Assembly (NCBI GenBank): GCA_944325445.1
Contig: CALVAG010000004.1
Span: forward strand, 1 to 64,000
Length of the DNA: 64,000 nucleotides
Reading direction: 5' to 3'
DNA from: an uncultured Bacteroidales bacterium
Lineage (GTDB): Bacteria; Bacteroidota; Bacteroidia; Bacteroidales; UBA932
In this document: positions 35,369 through 43,599 of the stretch, piece by piece
Layout: every line of letters starts with the position of its first letter
Numbering within the stretch: the first letter of the stretch is position 1
Position numbers and translations under genes: made by a program
Notes under the pieces: model-generated
Seen by the model: only the letters and a program-made list of their open reading frames with translations
What the model was told of the DNA's origin: nothing
Database searches by the model: none

Positions 35369-35376
35369 CAAACTTA
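35369..35376 (-). promoter_or_regulatory. Candidate -7 box of the deformylase-like gene
   Basis: The reverse strand reads TAAGTTTG, 48 bases before the ATG. Its -33 position (35396-35399) lies on the first arm of the upstream palindrome. Confidence 0.4.
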
Positions 35377-35395
35377 ACAACTGTCATCATTTGTA

Positions 35396-35428
35396 GGTAT
35401 TTTTTTAAATACCGTTACAATTGTAACG
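35396..35428. promoter_or_regulatory. Two abutting palindromes between divergent promoters
   Basis: GGTATTT (35396-35402) and AAATACC (35407-35413) form a perfect seven-base inverted repeat with a four-T centre. It is followed directly by the perfect 16-base palindrome CGTTACAATTGTAACG (35413-35428). They share base 35413. The first covers the -33 region of the deformylase-like gene, and the second the -33 region of the C25 operon. They look like binding sites for a dimeric regulator. The factor is unknown. Confidence 0.55.
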
Positions 35429-35438
35429 AAAAATATTG

Positions 35439-35446
35439 TAATTTTG
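35439..35446 (+). promoter_or_regulatory. Candidate -7 box of the C25-peptidase operon
   Basis: TAATTTTG matches TAnnTTTG, 37 bases before the first gene's ATG. The -33 position is occupied by the centre of the 16-base palindrome and reads TACA, which suggests control by a bound regulator. Confidence 0.5.
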
Positions 35447-35483
35447 TTCTCCGAAAAAATAATATTAATAATATTTCTTGAAA

Positions 35484-37658
35484 ATGAGTAAGTTACAAAA
35501 AGTTAAAAATTTCAATTTCTTTTTATTTTCACTCCCTGTCGTTCTGCTTTTCCTTGCTTCCTGTTCTGCAAAGAAGAGCAGCGTTGCAGTAGTGGTAGAC
35601 AGGCAGACTTACGATGCTATTTCTGAAGCTGTCGATAATTACGTGAATGCAATAACGACTTCCGATAGAGAAGGAGTGCTCGTCGTGGATATATGGAACA
35701 ATCCGGACTCGATTAAAAACAAATTGAAAGAGATGTACGCCTCCCGGATGTTGGAGGGAGCCGTTTTTGTCGGAAAAATACCCGTCCCAATGATAAGGGA
35801 TGCGCAATATCTTACTACGGCATTCAAAATGTCGCAGAAGAGCCCCTGGATAGAATCTTCTGTCCCGTCTGACCGTTTTTACGATGACTTCGACCTCAAA
35901 TTCGATTATCTCGGCCAGGATACCGTAAATACCCTTGCGCACTACTATTCGCTCAGGGCGGATTCTCCGCAGGAGATTACATGCGATATCTACTCTGCAA
36001 GAATCAAGGCTCCGGCAGGCGAGAATGAATATGAGGCGATAGCGGACTTTCTCAACAAGGCGGCCGAGGCCCATGAAAATCCCGAAAAGATGCGGAATGT
36101 ACTCCATTTTGCAGGACACGGCTATAATTCCGATTCGATGAATGCCCGCATGGATGAGGGCTCTGCACTCAGGGAGCAGTTTCCATTCCTGAATGAGTAC
36201 GGCGGTTCGCTGACCTATATAGACCATACGTTCGATGATTTTGTAAGAGACCGCCTTCTGACCTCTCTCGAGGATGAAGAGCTGGATCTGGCGATTCTTC
36301 ACCACCACGGTTCGGAGGATACCCAATACTTCAACGGAACCCCGACCGGAGGAAATATCAGGAGGTGGATAGACCTTTCAAGAGATTATCTCCGCTCCGT
36401 AATAAGAAGGTACGACAATCCGGCCCCGCAGATGAGAAGGATGGTGGAGACTTACGGCATTCCCTATTCATGGGTTTCAGATGCTTTCGACAAGGATAAA
36501 ATCTATCTCGACAGTCTCAATTATGCAAACAAGAATACTATGATAAGCGACCTTGAAGGTTATGCGAGCGGCGCCACGATTGTAGTATTGGATGCATGCT
36601 TCAACGGCGCCTTCATAAATGACGACTATATTGCCGCCCACTATATATTCAACCCCGGCTCTACGATTGCCGTAAAGGCAAACACAGTGAATACCCTGCA
36701 GGATACATGGACAAACGAGTTGATGGGACTTCTGAATTTGGGCGTATGCGTGGGAGACTGGGCAAAAGGGCAGCTTACACTGGAATCGCATCTGTTCGGT
36801 GACCCTACGTTCGCTTTTGCGCCGCAGTACGAAGAGTATAAAAATCTGGAGCACGATATAGTCGCTCAAAGAGACAATGCGGGATATTGGAGAAAGGTTC
36901 TCGACGGCCCGGCGGATGCTCCGGCGGACCTGAAGGCTCTGGCCATAAAGATGCTCTACAGGAACAATGCCATAACATCCGATGAACTGCTGCAGATTGC
37001 AAAGGAGTCTCCATATATGAATGTCCGTCTGGAGGCGTTTATGACAAACTGCAAAATCGCGGATGAAAATCTGTCGGAAGCCATAAAGGTGGCCATGTAC
37101 GACAACTTCGAACTTACAAGGAGGCTCGCCTTGATTGCAGCCGGCAAGAATGCGGATCCTATGCTGCTGCAGGATTTGGCGAAATTCTATCTGGCCCCCC
37201 AGACTACTGCACGCGAACTCTTCCAGCTTGGCAAGGCAGATGAGATATTTGAAAACGAGGAGTTCGTAAAGGCTCTTGAAATATACGGGGAGAAGTATGA
37301 ACGCTGGATAGATGAAAAGGAGTTCGATGCGCTTGTAAAGAGGGCGGAACGCTCTTATAAAAGCGCAATGGCAGACATAGAGACTCTAATGAGCGACGAA
37401 TCGTCTGCCCGCGACAAGAAATTCGCCATTTCGCGCGAGAGAAACAACTGCAACCCTTTCAGCGTGGACGGGCTTTGCCATGTAGTGGAGCACGACAGCG
37501 ACAAGGAGCTGCAACTGGCGGCCGCAGAGGCGCTGGGCTGGTTCAATTTCTCATATATGAAGCCTCAGATTCTCCAGAAGTGCAAAACCCTCTATGAGAA
37601 GGTTTCCGATGAGGATGTAAAGAATGAATTGTTGAAAACCATAAACAGATTAAACTAA
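35484..37658 (+). CDS. C25/gingipain-like cysteine peptidase lipoprotein 1, HEAT-like C-terminus
   Basis: This 724-residue protein has a lipoprotein signal ending LASC (Cys27). Residues about 33-445 resemble clan CD (caspase/gingipain) peptidases: a core strand EGAVFVGKIPVPMIRDAQ, a first GHG motif at 211-213, the catalytic pair His275 in ILHHHGSED and Cys372 in VVLDACFNGAF, and a final HLFGDPTF (436-443). The second half is helical and HEAT-like and ends with the LGWFN...KTINRLN tail shared with the two paralogues at 43600 and 45816. No type IX secretion C-terminal domain is seen. The start is the ATG at 35484, not the TTG at 35478. It is the first gene of a six-gene cluster and is 28 bases from the TonB receptor. 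Peptidase activity is inferred from the dyad. Confidence 0.85.
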   Translation: MSKLQKVKNFNFFLFSLPVVLLFLASCSAKKSSVAVVVDRQTYDAISEAVDNYVNAITTSDREGVLVVDIWNNPDSIKNKLKEMYASRMLEGAVFVGKIPVPMIRDAQYLTTAFKMSQKSPWIESSVPSDRFYDDFDLKFDYLGQDTVNTLAHYYSLRADSPQEITCDIYSARIKAPAGENEYEAIADFLNKAAEAHENPEKMRNVLHFAGHGYNSDSMNARMDEGSALREQFPFLNEYGGSLTYIDHTFDDFVRDRLLTSLEDEELDLAILHHHGSEDTQYFNGTPTGGNIRRWIDLSRDYLRSVIRRYDNPAPQMRRMVETYGIPYSWVSDAFDKDKIYLDSLNYANKNTMISDLEGYASGATIVVLDACFNGAFINDDYIAAHYIFNPGSTIAVKANTVNTLQDTWTNELMGLLNLGVCVGDWAKGQLTLESHLFGDPTFAFAPQYEEYKNLEHDIVAQRDNAGYWRKVLDGPADAPADLKALAIKMLYRNNAITSDELLQIAKESPYMNVRLEAFMTNCKIADENLSEAIKVAMYDNFELTRRLALIAAGKNADPMLLQDLAKFYLAPQTTARELFQLGKADEIFENEEFVKALEIYGEKYERWIDEKEFDALVKRAERSYKSAMADIETLMSDESSARDKKFAISRERNNCNPFSVDGLCHVVEHDSDKELQLAAAEALGWFNFSYMKPQILQKCKTLYEKVSDEDVKNELLKTINRLN

Positions 37659-37686
37659 CCAAAACCACATTAACAGCATTACACAT

Positions 37687-40557
37687 ATGAAGTACTTATT
37701 CAGTCTTAAAATCGCTTTGATGACTCTGCTTCTTTGCGGCTCCATAAGTATGGCAGCGCAAGGCAGAGGGGGAAAGGCAACCTTTAGCGGTTACGTCTAT
37801 GCGGTTGAATCCGGAAGCGGCGGTGTTACTACAAAACCGGAGCCGCTGGCTTATGCAACTGTCTATTTGCCGGATGTAGGTCTGTTCGCCACGACCGCAG
37901 ACGATGGCTATTTCGAAATTACCGACATAGATGCAGGAAAGTACACTGTCGAGATTTCTTCTTTGGGATATGAAGACTTTTCGCAACAGATAGAACTTAC
38001 GGCGCAGTCTAAAAATTTCAATTTTACATTGAAGGCAACCTCATTCTATCTGGAGGAGGTGACAGTCTCCGCAGAGACCAAGAAGACCGGGGCCTCTACC
38101 GCTTCGAAGATTTCGAGGGCGGCAATGGAGCACCTGCAGGCCACCTCGCTGGCAGACGTAATGTCTTTGCTGCCCGGAGCGGTAACCCGTACGCAGGATG
38201 AGATAATGCTCAACGGCGCCAATACCTTTGCAGTAAGGGAGGGTTCGTCGTTCGGTACGTCTGTCATTATGGACGGCGCCCCTGTTTCCAACAATGCGAA
38301 CATGCAGACGATGTCTCTTGCAATGGGCTCTTCGGCCGCTACCAGCATGGCCACTCCCAATTCAGGTATAGATATGAGAACCATTACCACAAACAATGTG
38401 GAATCGGTCGAGGTCATCCGCGGTATAGCATCGGTGCAGTACGGCGATGTGGCTTCCGGCGCAGTCATAGTGAACAGCAAGGCCGGAGTGGACCCCTTCT
38501 CCATAAAGATGGATTTGAACCCGAACATGTATATGGCTTCGGTAAGCCACGGTTTCAGATTGGGAGACAAGGCCGGTGTTCTCAACTACGGAGGCGACTA
38601 TACATTTTCACAGTTCGACCTTACGGAGGGTTACGATACATATAACCGTGTGACAGGCCGTGTGGCATATTCCAACAATGTGGGGATATGGTCTACCAAC
38701 TCTTCTTTGAGCATGTACTATTCATACGACAAAGGCGAGCCTAACCCCGACGACGAAAACGATTACAGAACCGCCAACCAGAAGGATTTGGGATTCCGCT
38801 TCAACACAAACGGTACCTTTGCCTTCAATAAAGGGTGGTTCAAGAATATCCGCTATGCCGGTTCGGTAAACTATACCAATAAAAAGACCTTCTTCGAAGA
38901 TCAGGCTACCAATGCAGACTGGACATACTCGACGTCAAAGACCGACGGTGCAATCCTTTCGAGCTTCCCCGGAGTGGACATTTACGACGAGGATGGCAAC
39001 AAGGTCACCAATATAGGTCCTGAAGATATGAACGGAAAGGCATGGATGCTGCCGTCGAGCTATTTTTACGAGTATGAACTCCTCGGCAAGGAGCTGACCA
39101 CATTCCTCCAGACTTCGGCCCTCTTTTCCGGAGACTGGGGCGCTACAAGGCATAAGATATTGGTCGGAGTCGATTACAGGACTTCCGGCAACCTCGGCGA
39201 AGGAAAGATATTCGACCCGTTCAATCCTCCGTATCGTTCATTGTCTGAAGATTTTGCCACACAGAGAGAGCGCGCTTTCAAGGATGTGCCTTTCATGCAC
39301 CATCTGGGAGCCTATGTAGAGGAGAACTTTTCTGTAGATATCCTGCAGCGCAAACTGGAGGTAGTTGCCGGTGTCCGTTTCGACAAAGTATTCGGCCTTA
39401 AAGGCGATTTCGCCCCTCGTATCAACGCTTCGTATGAGATTCTGCCCGGAGCACTGAGCATAAGGGGAGGTTACGGCGTTACTCTCAAGAGCCCTTCTCT
39501 CGGTTATCTCTATCCCGATAATGCCTACTTCGATATTCTGAATTTCAATAACTTGGGGCAGAGCGGCTTCTCGGAGGCGCAGCAGTTCCAGATAGCCACC
39601 ACAAGAGTCTTCTCCGCAGAGAATCCGGATCTCAAGTTGCAGAAAACCGACAAGTGGGAAGTGGGTATAGACTTCAAACTGGGACAGATAAGAGGTAGTA
39701 TTACCTATTTCCAGGATAAGACAAACAGCGGCTATATGATGAGCAAGACGTTCGACACCTTCAAGAGCGTAGATTATATCCAGTATGACGCAGATGACGA
39801 CCTTTTGCAGAACGAGACGGATTTGCCCGTACTCACGGTAGACGAGAAGGAGAAGGTATTGCTCAGCTACAGAATACCTACAAACTACTCTGCATACGAG
39901 AACAGCGGTATGGAGTTCGATATAGACTTCGGCAGGGTAGATGCAATCCGCACCTCGTTCGGCCTGAACGGAGCATGGTACAAATACAAATCATGGACAA
40001 ACTATTACACTTTCAACAATAACCCCGGCGGAAAGACCACTGCCGAGCTTTATCCTCACATGGGCGTATTCGAGCCCGGCAATACGGTAAGCCACAGCGA
40101 AACGGTAAATACCAATTTGAGGATTACCCACAACATCCCGAGCATAGGTTTCGTAGTCACCCTTACGGCCGGCGTTACATGGTACGACCGCAGCTACAAC
40201 ACTTACGGGAATGACTCCATTCCTGTCATGTACATAAACAGGCTCGACGGCAAGGTTTACGATTTCGACCCCGCTGTATGGGAGGACGAAACTTTGGCGG
40301 ACGAGTTTGCAGCGCTCGATATAAGGGAGACTCTCAATTCGAGACGCCATATAAAAGAGGGGGCGATGCCGCCGCTGCTGTGCCTGAATATAAATGTCAC
40401 CAAGGAGATAAAGGATTTCATGAGAATTTCGTTCTTCGCGAACAACATGTTCCGCAGTACCCCTCTCTGGGAGAGTACGAAAACCCCCGGTTCGTTCGTG
40501 CGGCGAAATGCCAATACCTTCTATTTCGGAGCGGCGCTTTCTTTAACCATAAGATGA
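37687..40557 (+). CDS. TonB-dependent outer-membrane receptor (non-SusC)
   Basis: This 956-residue receptor has a signal peptide ending near residue 24. A carboxypeptidase-regulatory-like domain (about 33-120) is followed by a plug with LMLLPGAVTRTQ-type sequence and VESVEVIRGIASVQYGDVASGAVIVNSK (about 240-265), and then a barrel ending in SLTIR. It lacks the SusC signature before the plug and has no SusD neighbour; instead a DUF4876-like lipoprotein and a DUF6850-like barrel follow. It would import a ligand across the outer membrane with TonB energy. Substrate unknown; peptides, haem or metal complexes released by the adjoining peptidases are possible. Confidence 0.93.
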   Translation: MKYLFSLKIALMTLLLCGSISMAAQGRGGKATFSGYVYAVESGSGGVTTKPEPLAYATVYLPDVGLFATTADDGYFEITDIDAGKYTVEISSLGYEDFSQQIELTAQSKNFNFTLKATSFYLEEVTVSAETKKTGASTASKISRAAMEHLQATSLADVMSLLPGAVTRTQDEIMLNGANTFAVREGSSFGTSVIMDGAPVSNNANMQTMSLAMGSSAATSMATPNSGIDMRTITTNNVESVEVIRGIASVQYGDVASGAVIVNSKAGVDPFSIKMDLNPNMYMASVSHGFRLGDKAGVLNYGGDYTFSQFDLTEGYDTYNRVTGRVAYSNNVGIWSTNSSLSMYYSYDKGEPNPDDENDYRTANQKDLGFRFNTNGTFAFNKGWFKNIRYAGSVNYTNKKTFFEDQATNADWTYSTSKTDGAILSSFPGVDIYDEDGNKVTNIGPEDMNGKAWMLPSSYFYEYELLGKELTTFLQTSALFSGDWGATRHKILVGVDYRTSGNLGEGKIFDPFNPPYRSLSEDFATQRERAFKDVPFMHHLGAYVEENFSVDILQRKLEVVAGVRFDKVFGLKGDFAPRINASYEILPGALSIRGGYGVTLKSPSLGYLYPDNAYFDILNFNNLGQSGFSEAQQFQIATTRVFSAENPDLKLQKTDKWEVGIDFKLGQIRGSITYFQDKTNSGYMMSKTFDTFKSVDYIQYDADDDLLQNETDLPVLTVDEKEKVLLSYRIPTNYSAYENSGMEFDIDFGRVDAIRTSFGLNGAWYKYKSWTNYYTFNNNPGGKTTAELYPHMGVFEPGNTVSHSETVNTNLRITHNIPSIGFVVTLTAGVTWYDRSYNTYGNDSIPVMYINRLDGKVYDFDPAVWEDETLADEFAALDIRETLNSRRHIKEGAMPPLLCLNINVTKEIKDFMRISFFANNMFRSTPLWESTKTPGSFVRRNANTFYFGAALSLTIR

Positions 40558-40591
40558 TGATTTTTTAGAGGCATTTAATAATATATCGAAT

Positions 40592-41908
40592 ATGAAAAGT
40601 TTAAAAATATATATAATCTCTGCTTTGGCTGCACTTCCGCTCGTTTCCTGCATAGAGATGATGAAGGAGGCCGGAGAAGCAGAAATTGCCGAATATATAG
40701 ATGTGGCGTTCAAGGTAAATGCCATGACAGGATTTGTAGATGCAGACGGCAACGGAGAGCAGGACCCCAATTTCAATACTGCCGGGCTTAACGTGAGATT
40801 CGTCAATTACGATGAGAATCTGGTTGTAGAGGCTGTTACCAATGAGAAGGGTATAGCCATTGGCAAACAGCTGATTCCGGGAAACTATACCGTTTCCGTT
40901 TCTGGAGGTGTGGAGAACGAAGGTACAACCTATTATCTGAACGGTTCGGTCCAGAATACGGCATTGACCCAAACGGTTACGGAAGAGGAGGCCGAGAGCG
41001 GTTCTTCAGCGGGCGGTTATTCAATTGCAATAAGGCCGGCTCCCATAGGACAGATCTGTTTCAAGGAGATTTTCTATGCGGGAAGCCCGGGTTACTACTT
41101 CAGAAACCAGTTTTACGAGATATACAACAACAGCGATGAGGTATATTATCTCGACCACCTCTGCTTTGCACAGTTGGAACCGAGCACGGCAACTGAAAAC
41201 CTGCCGGACTGGCCCGATGAGGACGGTTTGAACAATTACGTGTACGGCTGTACTGTATGGCAGTTCCCGGGAACTGGAAAGGATTATCCCCTTTATCCCG
41301 GCGAATCGGTAATAGTGGCTCAGGAGGGTGCGAACCATACTCTCAATACAACGGGTACCGGAGTCAAGGCCCTTATGGACAATTCCAAAGTGGAATTCGA
41401 GACCTGGAGTGGCAACGAGCAGCGCCAGAACAAAGACGTGCCCGATCTTAAATATGTATTCTGGAGCGGAAGGGTAAACTCTTTGCAATGGCTTACATCG
41501 GTATTCGGTTCTGCATTCTGCCTCTACAATCCCGGCAGAGAACTGGAGTATAACGATAACAGCTATTGGGTAGTGGGCGAGACCATGCAGCATGAGGTCG
41601 GCTATACCACGCCTTACTATGCAAGAATCCCTGCCGAGCAGATTATAGACGGCGTGGAACTTATACCTACTCCGAACGATTTGAACATGAAGAGAATCCC
41701 CGGTTTCGTAGATGCAGGTGCAGCCTCAGTGGGTGCTACTTACAATAATATGAGCGTATGCAGGAAGGTGGTAGACCACAGGGCAGACGGAACACCAATC
41801 TATCAGGATACCAACAACTCTACAGACGATTTCGAAGTCATGTCTGAACCTAAACACAGAAGAAATGGAGAGAAAATTCCTTCATGGAGTTGGTCACTCA
41901 ACAAATAA
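40592..41908 (+). CDS. DUF4876-like lipoprotein
   Basis: This 438-residue protein has a lipobox LVSC (Cys20). Residues about 30-145 look like an immunoglobulin-type domain (YTVSVSGGVENEGTTYYLNGS). The main part (about 150-430) has CFKEIFYAGSPGYYFRNQFYEIYNNSDEVYYLDHLCFAQ and YPGESVIVAQEGANH, which match my memory of the DUF4876 family and recall a lamin-tail beta sandwich. The function is unknown. The protein is probably on the outer membrane, beside the TonB receptor encoded 34 bases upstream, where it might take the role SusD has for SusC. It ends 18 bases before the next gene. Confidence 0.8.
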   Translation: MKSLKIYIISALAALPLVSCIEMMKEAGEAEIAEYIDVAFKVNAMTGFVDADGNGEQDPNFNTAGLNVRFVNYDENLVVEAVTNEKGIAIGKQLIPGNYTVSVSGGVENEGTTYYLNGSVQNTALTQTVTEEEAESGSSAGGYSIAIRPAPIGQICFKEIFYAGSPGYYFRNQFYEIYNNSDEVYYLDHLCFAQLEPSTATENLPDWPDEDGLNNYVYGCTVWQFPGTGKDYPLYPGESVIVAQEGANHTLNTTGTGVKALMDNSKVEFETWSGNEQRQNKDVPDLKYVFWSGRVNSLQWLTSVFGSAFCLYNPGRELEYNDNSYWVVGETMQHEVGYTTPYYARIPAEQIIDGVELIPTPNDLNMKRIPGFVDAGAASVGATYNNMSVCRKVVDHRADGTPIYQDTNNSTDDFEVMSEPKHRRNGEKIPSWSWSLNK

Positions 41909-41926
41909 TTGCAAGGAGAGAATACT

Positions 41927-43525
41927 ATGACAAAGACTAATTACATAATACTTACAGGATTCGCTTTAATTGCCTTTCTTGCGCCCTCTGCATTGTCTGC
42001 GCAGAGTGAGTTGAGTGCAAATACCCCTGCGGCAATAGAGCGCATAGAGACGGAGAACCTTCACTTTTCCTACTCAGATAACGTATCGTCCATCCAGTTG
42101 GATGATATAGACTATTACAGCCGTGTAGGGTTCAGGCTTACCAATGAAAACGGTTCGTTCAAGAGACCCCAGTCGGGAGAGAAAAACTTCGGCTACAGCT
42201 TTTATACAGACGGCGGCGGCCGCGTGGAGAAATTGAACGATGCCTATATGTGGGGACAGTTCTCCTACAGCAGAAACAAGATAAGGGATGCGCAGTACAA
42301 TGCCACTCTGTTCGACCCTTTCCGCGGAACGCCATTCTATATTGCAGACCCGTATGAGAGCGACTGGATAAACCAGCTTTTCGACATGAGCTTCAAGGCT
42401 GCATCTCCGGTTCTTTGGGAGAGGGTGATACTCGGCGTGCAGGTAGACTACCAGAACGGCAAGGCTGCAAAACAGGTAGACCCGCGTCCTTTGACAACCG
42501 TATCCAAATTCCTGGTAAAACCGGGCGTTACGGTTCTGCTCTCAGACAAACATTCTTTGGGAGCATATTATACCTACCATTCCAGAAGGGAGGATGGAAC
42601 GGCCAATGTCGTGAATCATCTGGTCTATCCTACGGTCTATATAATGAACTTTCCCGGTTTCTTCCTCGAAACGCAGCTGGGCGCGTTGAACAGCGACAAT
42701 CTCAGGATATACAATGCCAACATGATGGGCGGAGGATTGGAGTATACCTTCAAAACATCTGAGTTCGAGTTGCTTTTGAGAGGAAACTATTCGAGAGAGG
42801 TTGAGGATGTCACCAACAGCTATTCCAATCCCGAGATGGTCGGCACTACAGTAGACGAGCGTTATTCCATAGGGTTGAATACAAGTTATACACCGTCCGA
42901 TAAAAATGCCTTCTTCCTTAATCTGGAATATGCAGACAGAAGCATAGACGGTATCCACTATGTACAGCAGAGAGATAATGATTTCGACGTAAACCAGTGG
43001 ATTATAATCAGCAAGAGCATCCGTTCCAACAACAGCATGAGCGGATTCAGCGGCAAGTTCCAATATATGAGGACTACGCGCGGGAATGCCTACAACTGGA
43101 GCGCAGGTGCGGATTTCTATACAGAAAATCTCGATGATATCTACTATCTTCCGAGAAGCACTCAGAATATCGACAATGTAAACTTCGGTCTCTTTGCCCG
43201 CAAGAACTTTATTTTCAATGAAAAGCACTCCATATTGGTTGGAGCGGACTACAGAAGGCAGTTCAATTCCGGCAACAAGATAGACTATCATGGAGACAAT
43301 GCAGATACGGAGTGCTATAACGATTTTACGCTCAGAGATTTTGCATATCTGAGCGCGGAGTACAACTCATTCGGAGTGGATGCCTCCTATTCGTTGTCTG
43401 GCCTCTTTAAAAACAGCGGTTCGCTGTTTGTCTCGGCGGAGGTAGACTGGTACGGAGCTACAACGAACAAAGAGCTCTTTAAAAACAGGACCTTCCTGAA
43501 CTTTGCAGTGGGTATAACATTTTAA
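41927..43525 (+). CDS. DUF6850-like outer-membrane beta-barrel protein
   Basis: This 532-residue protein has a signal peptide (cleavage near LSA-Q, residue 26), then amphipathic strands with many Tyr, Phe and Asn turns, ending FLNFAVGITF with a terminal Phe, as barrels do. No plug or TonB box is seen. By sequence feel and by position after a TonB receptor and a DUF4876-like protein, it fits the DUF6850 family of Bacteroidota barrels, whose role is not known. The ATG at 41927 has AAGGAGAG seven bases upstream. An in-frame TTG at 41909 is rejected. A hairpin terminator follows 11 bases after the stop. Confidence 0.78.
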   Translation: MTKTNYIILTGFALIAFLAPSALSAQSELSANTPAAIERIETENLHFSYSDNVSSIQLDDIDYYSRVGFRLTNENGSFKRPQSGEKNFGYSFYTDGGGRVEKLNDAYMWGQFSYSRNKIRDAQYNATLFDPFRGTPFYIADPYESDWINQLFDMSFKAASPVLWERVILGVQVDYQNGKAAKQVDPRPLTTVSKFLVKPGVTVLLSDKHSLGAYYTYHSRREDGTANVVNHLVYPTVYIMNFPGFFLETQLGALNSDNLRIYNANMMGGGLEYTFKTSEFELLLRGNYSREVEDVTNSYSNPEMVGTTVDERYSIGLNTSYTPSDKNAFFLNLEYADRSIDGIHYVQQRDNDFDVNQWIIISKSIRSNNSMSGFSGKFQYMRTTRGNAYNWSAGADFYTENLDDIYYLPRSTQNIDNVNFGLFARKNFIFNEKHSILVGADYRRQFNSGNKIDYHGDNADTECYNDFTLRDFAYLSAEYNSFGVDASYSLSGLFKNSGSLFVSAEVDWYGATTNKELFKNRTFLNFAVGITF

Positions 43526-43536
43526 CGGACCTTTTG

Positions 43537-43569
43537 GAGTTCCGGTTTTTATGAGACCGGAACTCTTTT
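43537..43569 (+). terminator. Internal terminator between the barrel gene and peptidase 2
   Basis: GAGTTCCGGT (43537-43546) and ACCGGAACTC (43556-43565) pair perfectly over ten bases around a nine-base loop, followed by TTTTA. The next ATG is only 30 bases beyond, with no TAnnTTTG box, so the two peptidase genes downstream probably depend on read-through or on a processed end. Confidence 0.75.
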
Positions 43570-43599
43570 ATTTATAATTACTTAACAATAACAATATTT

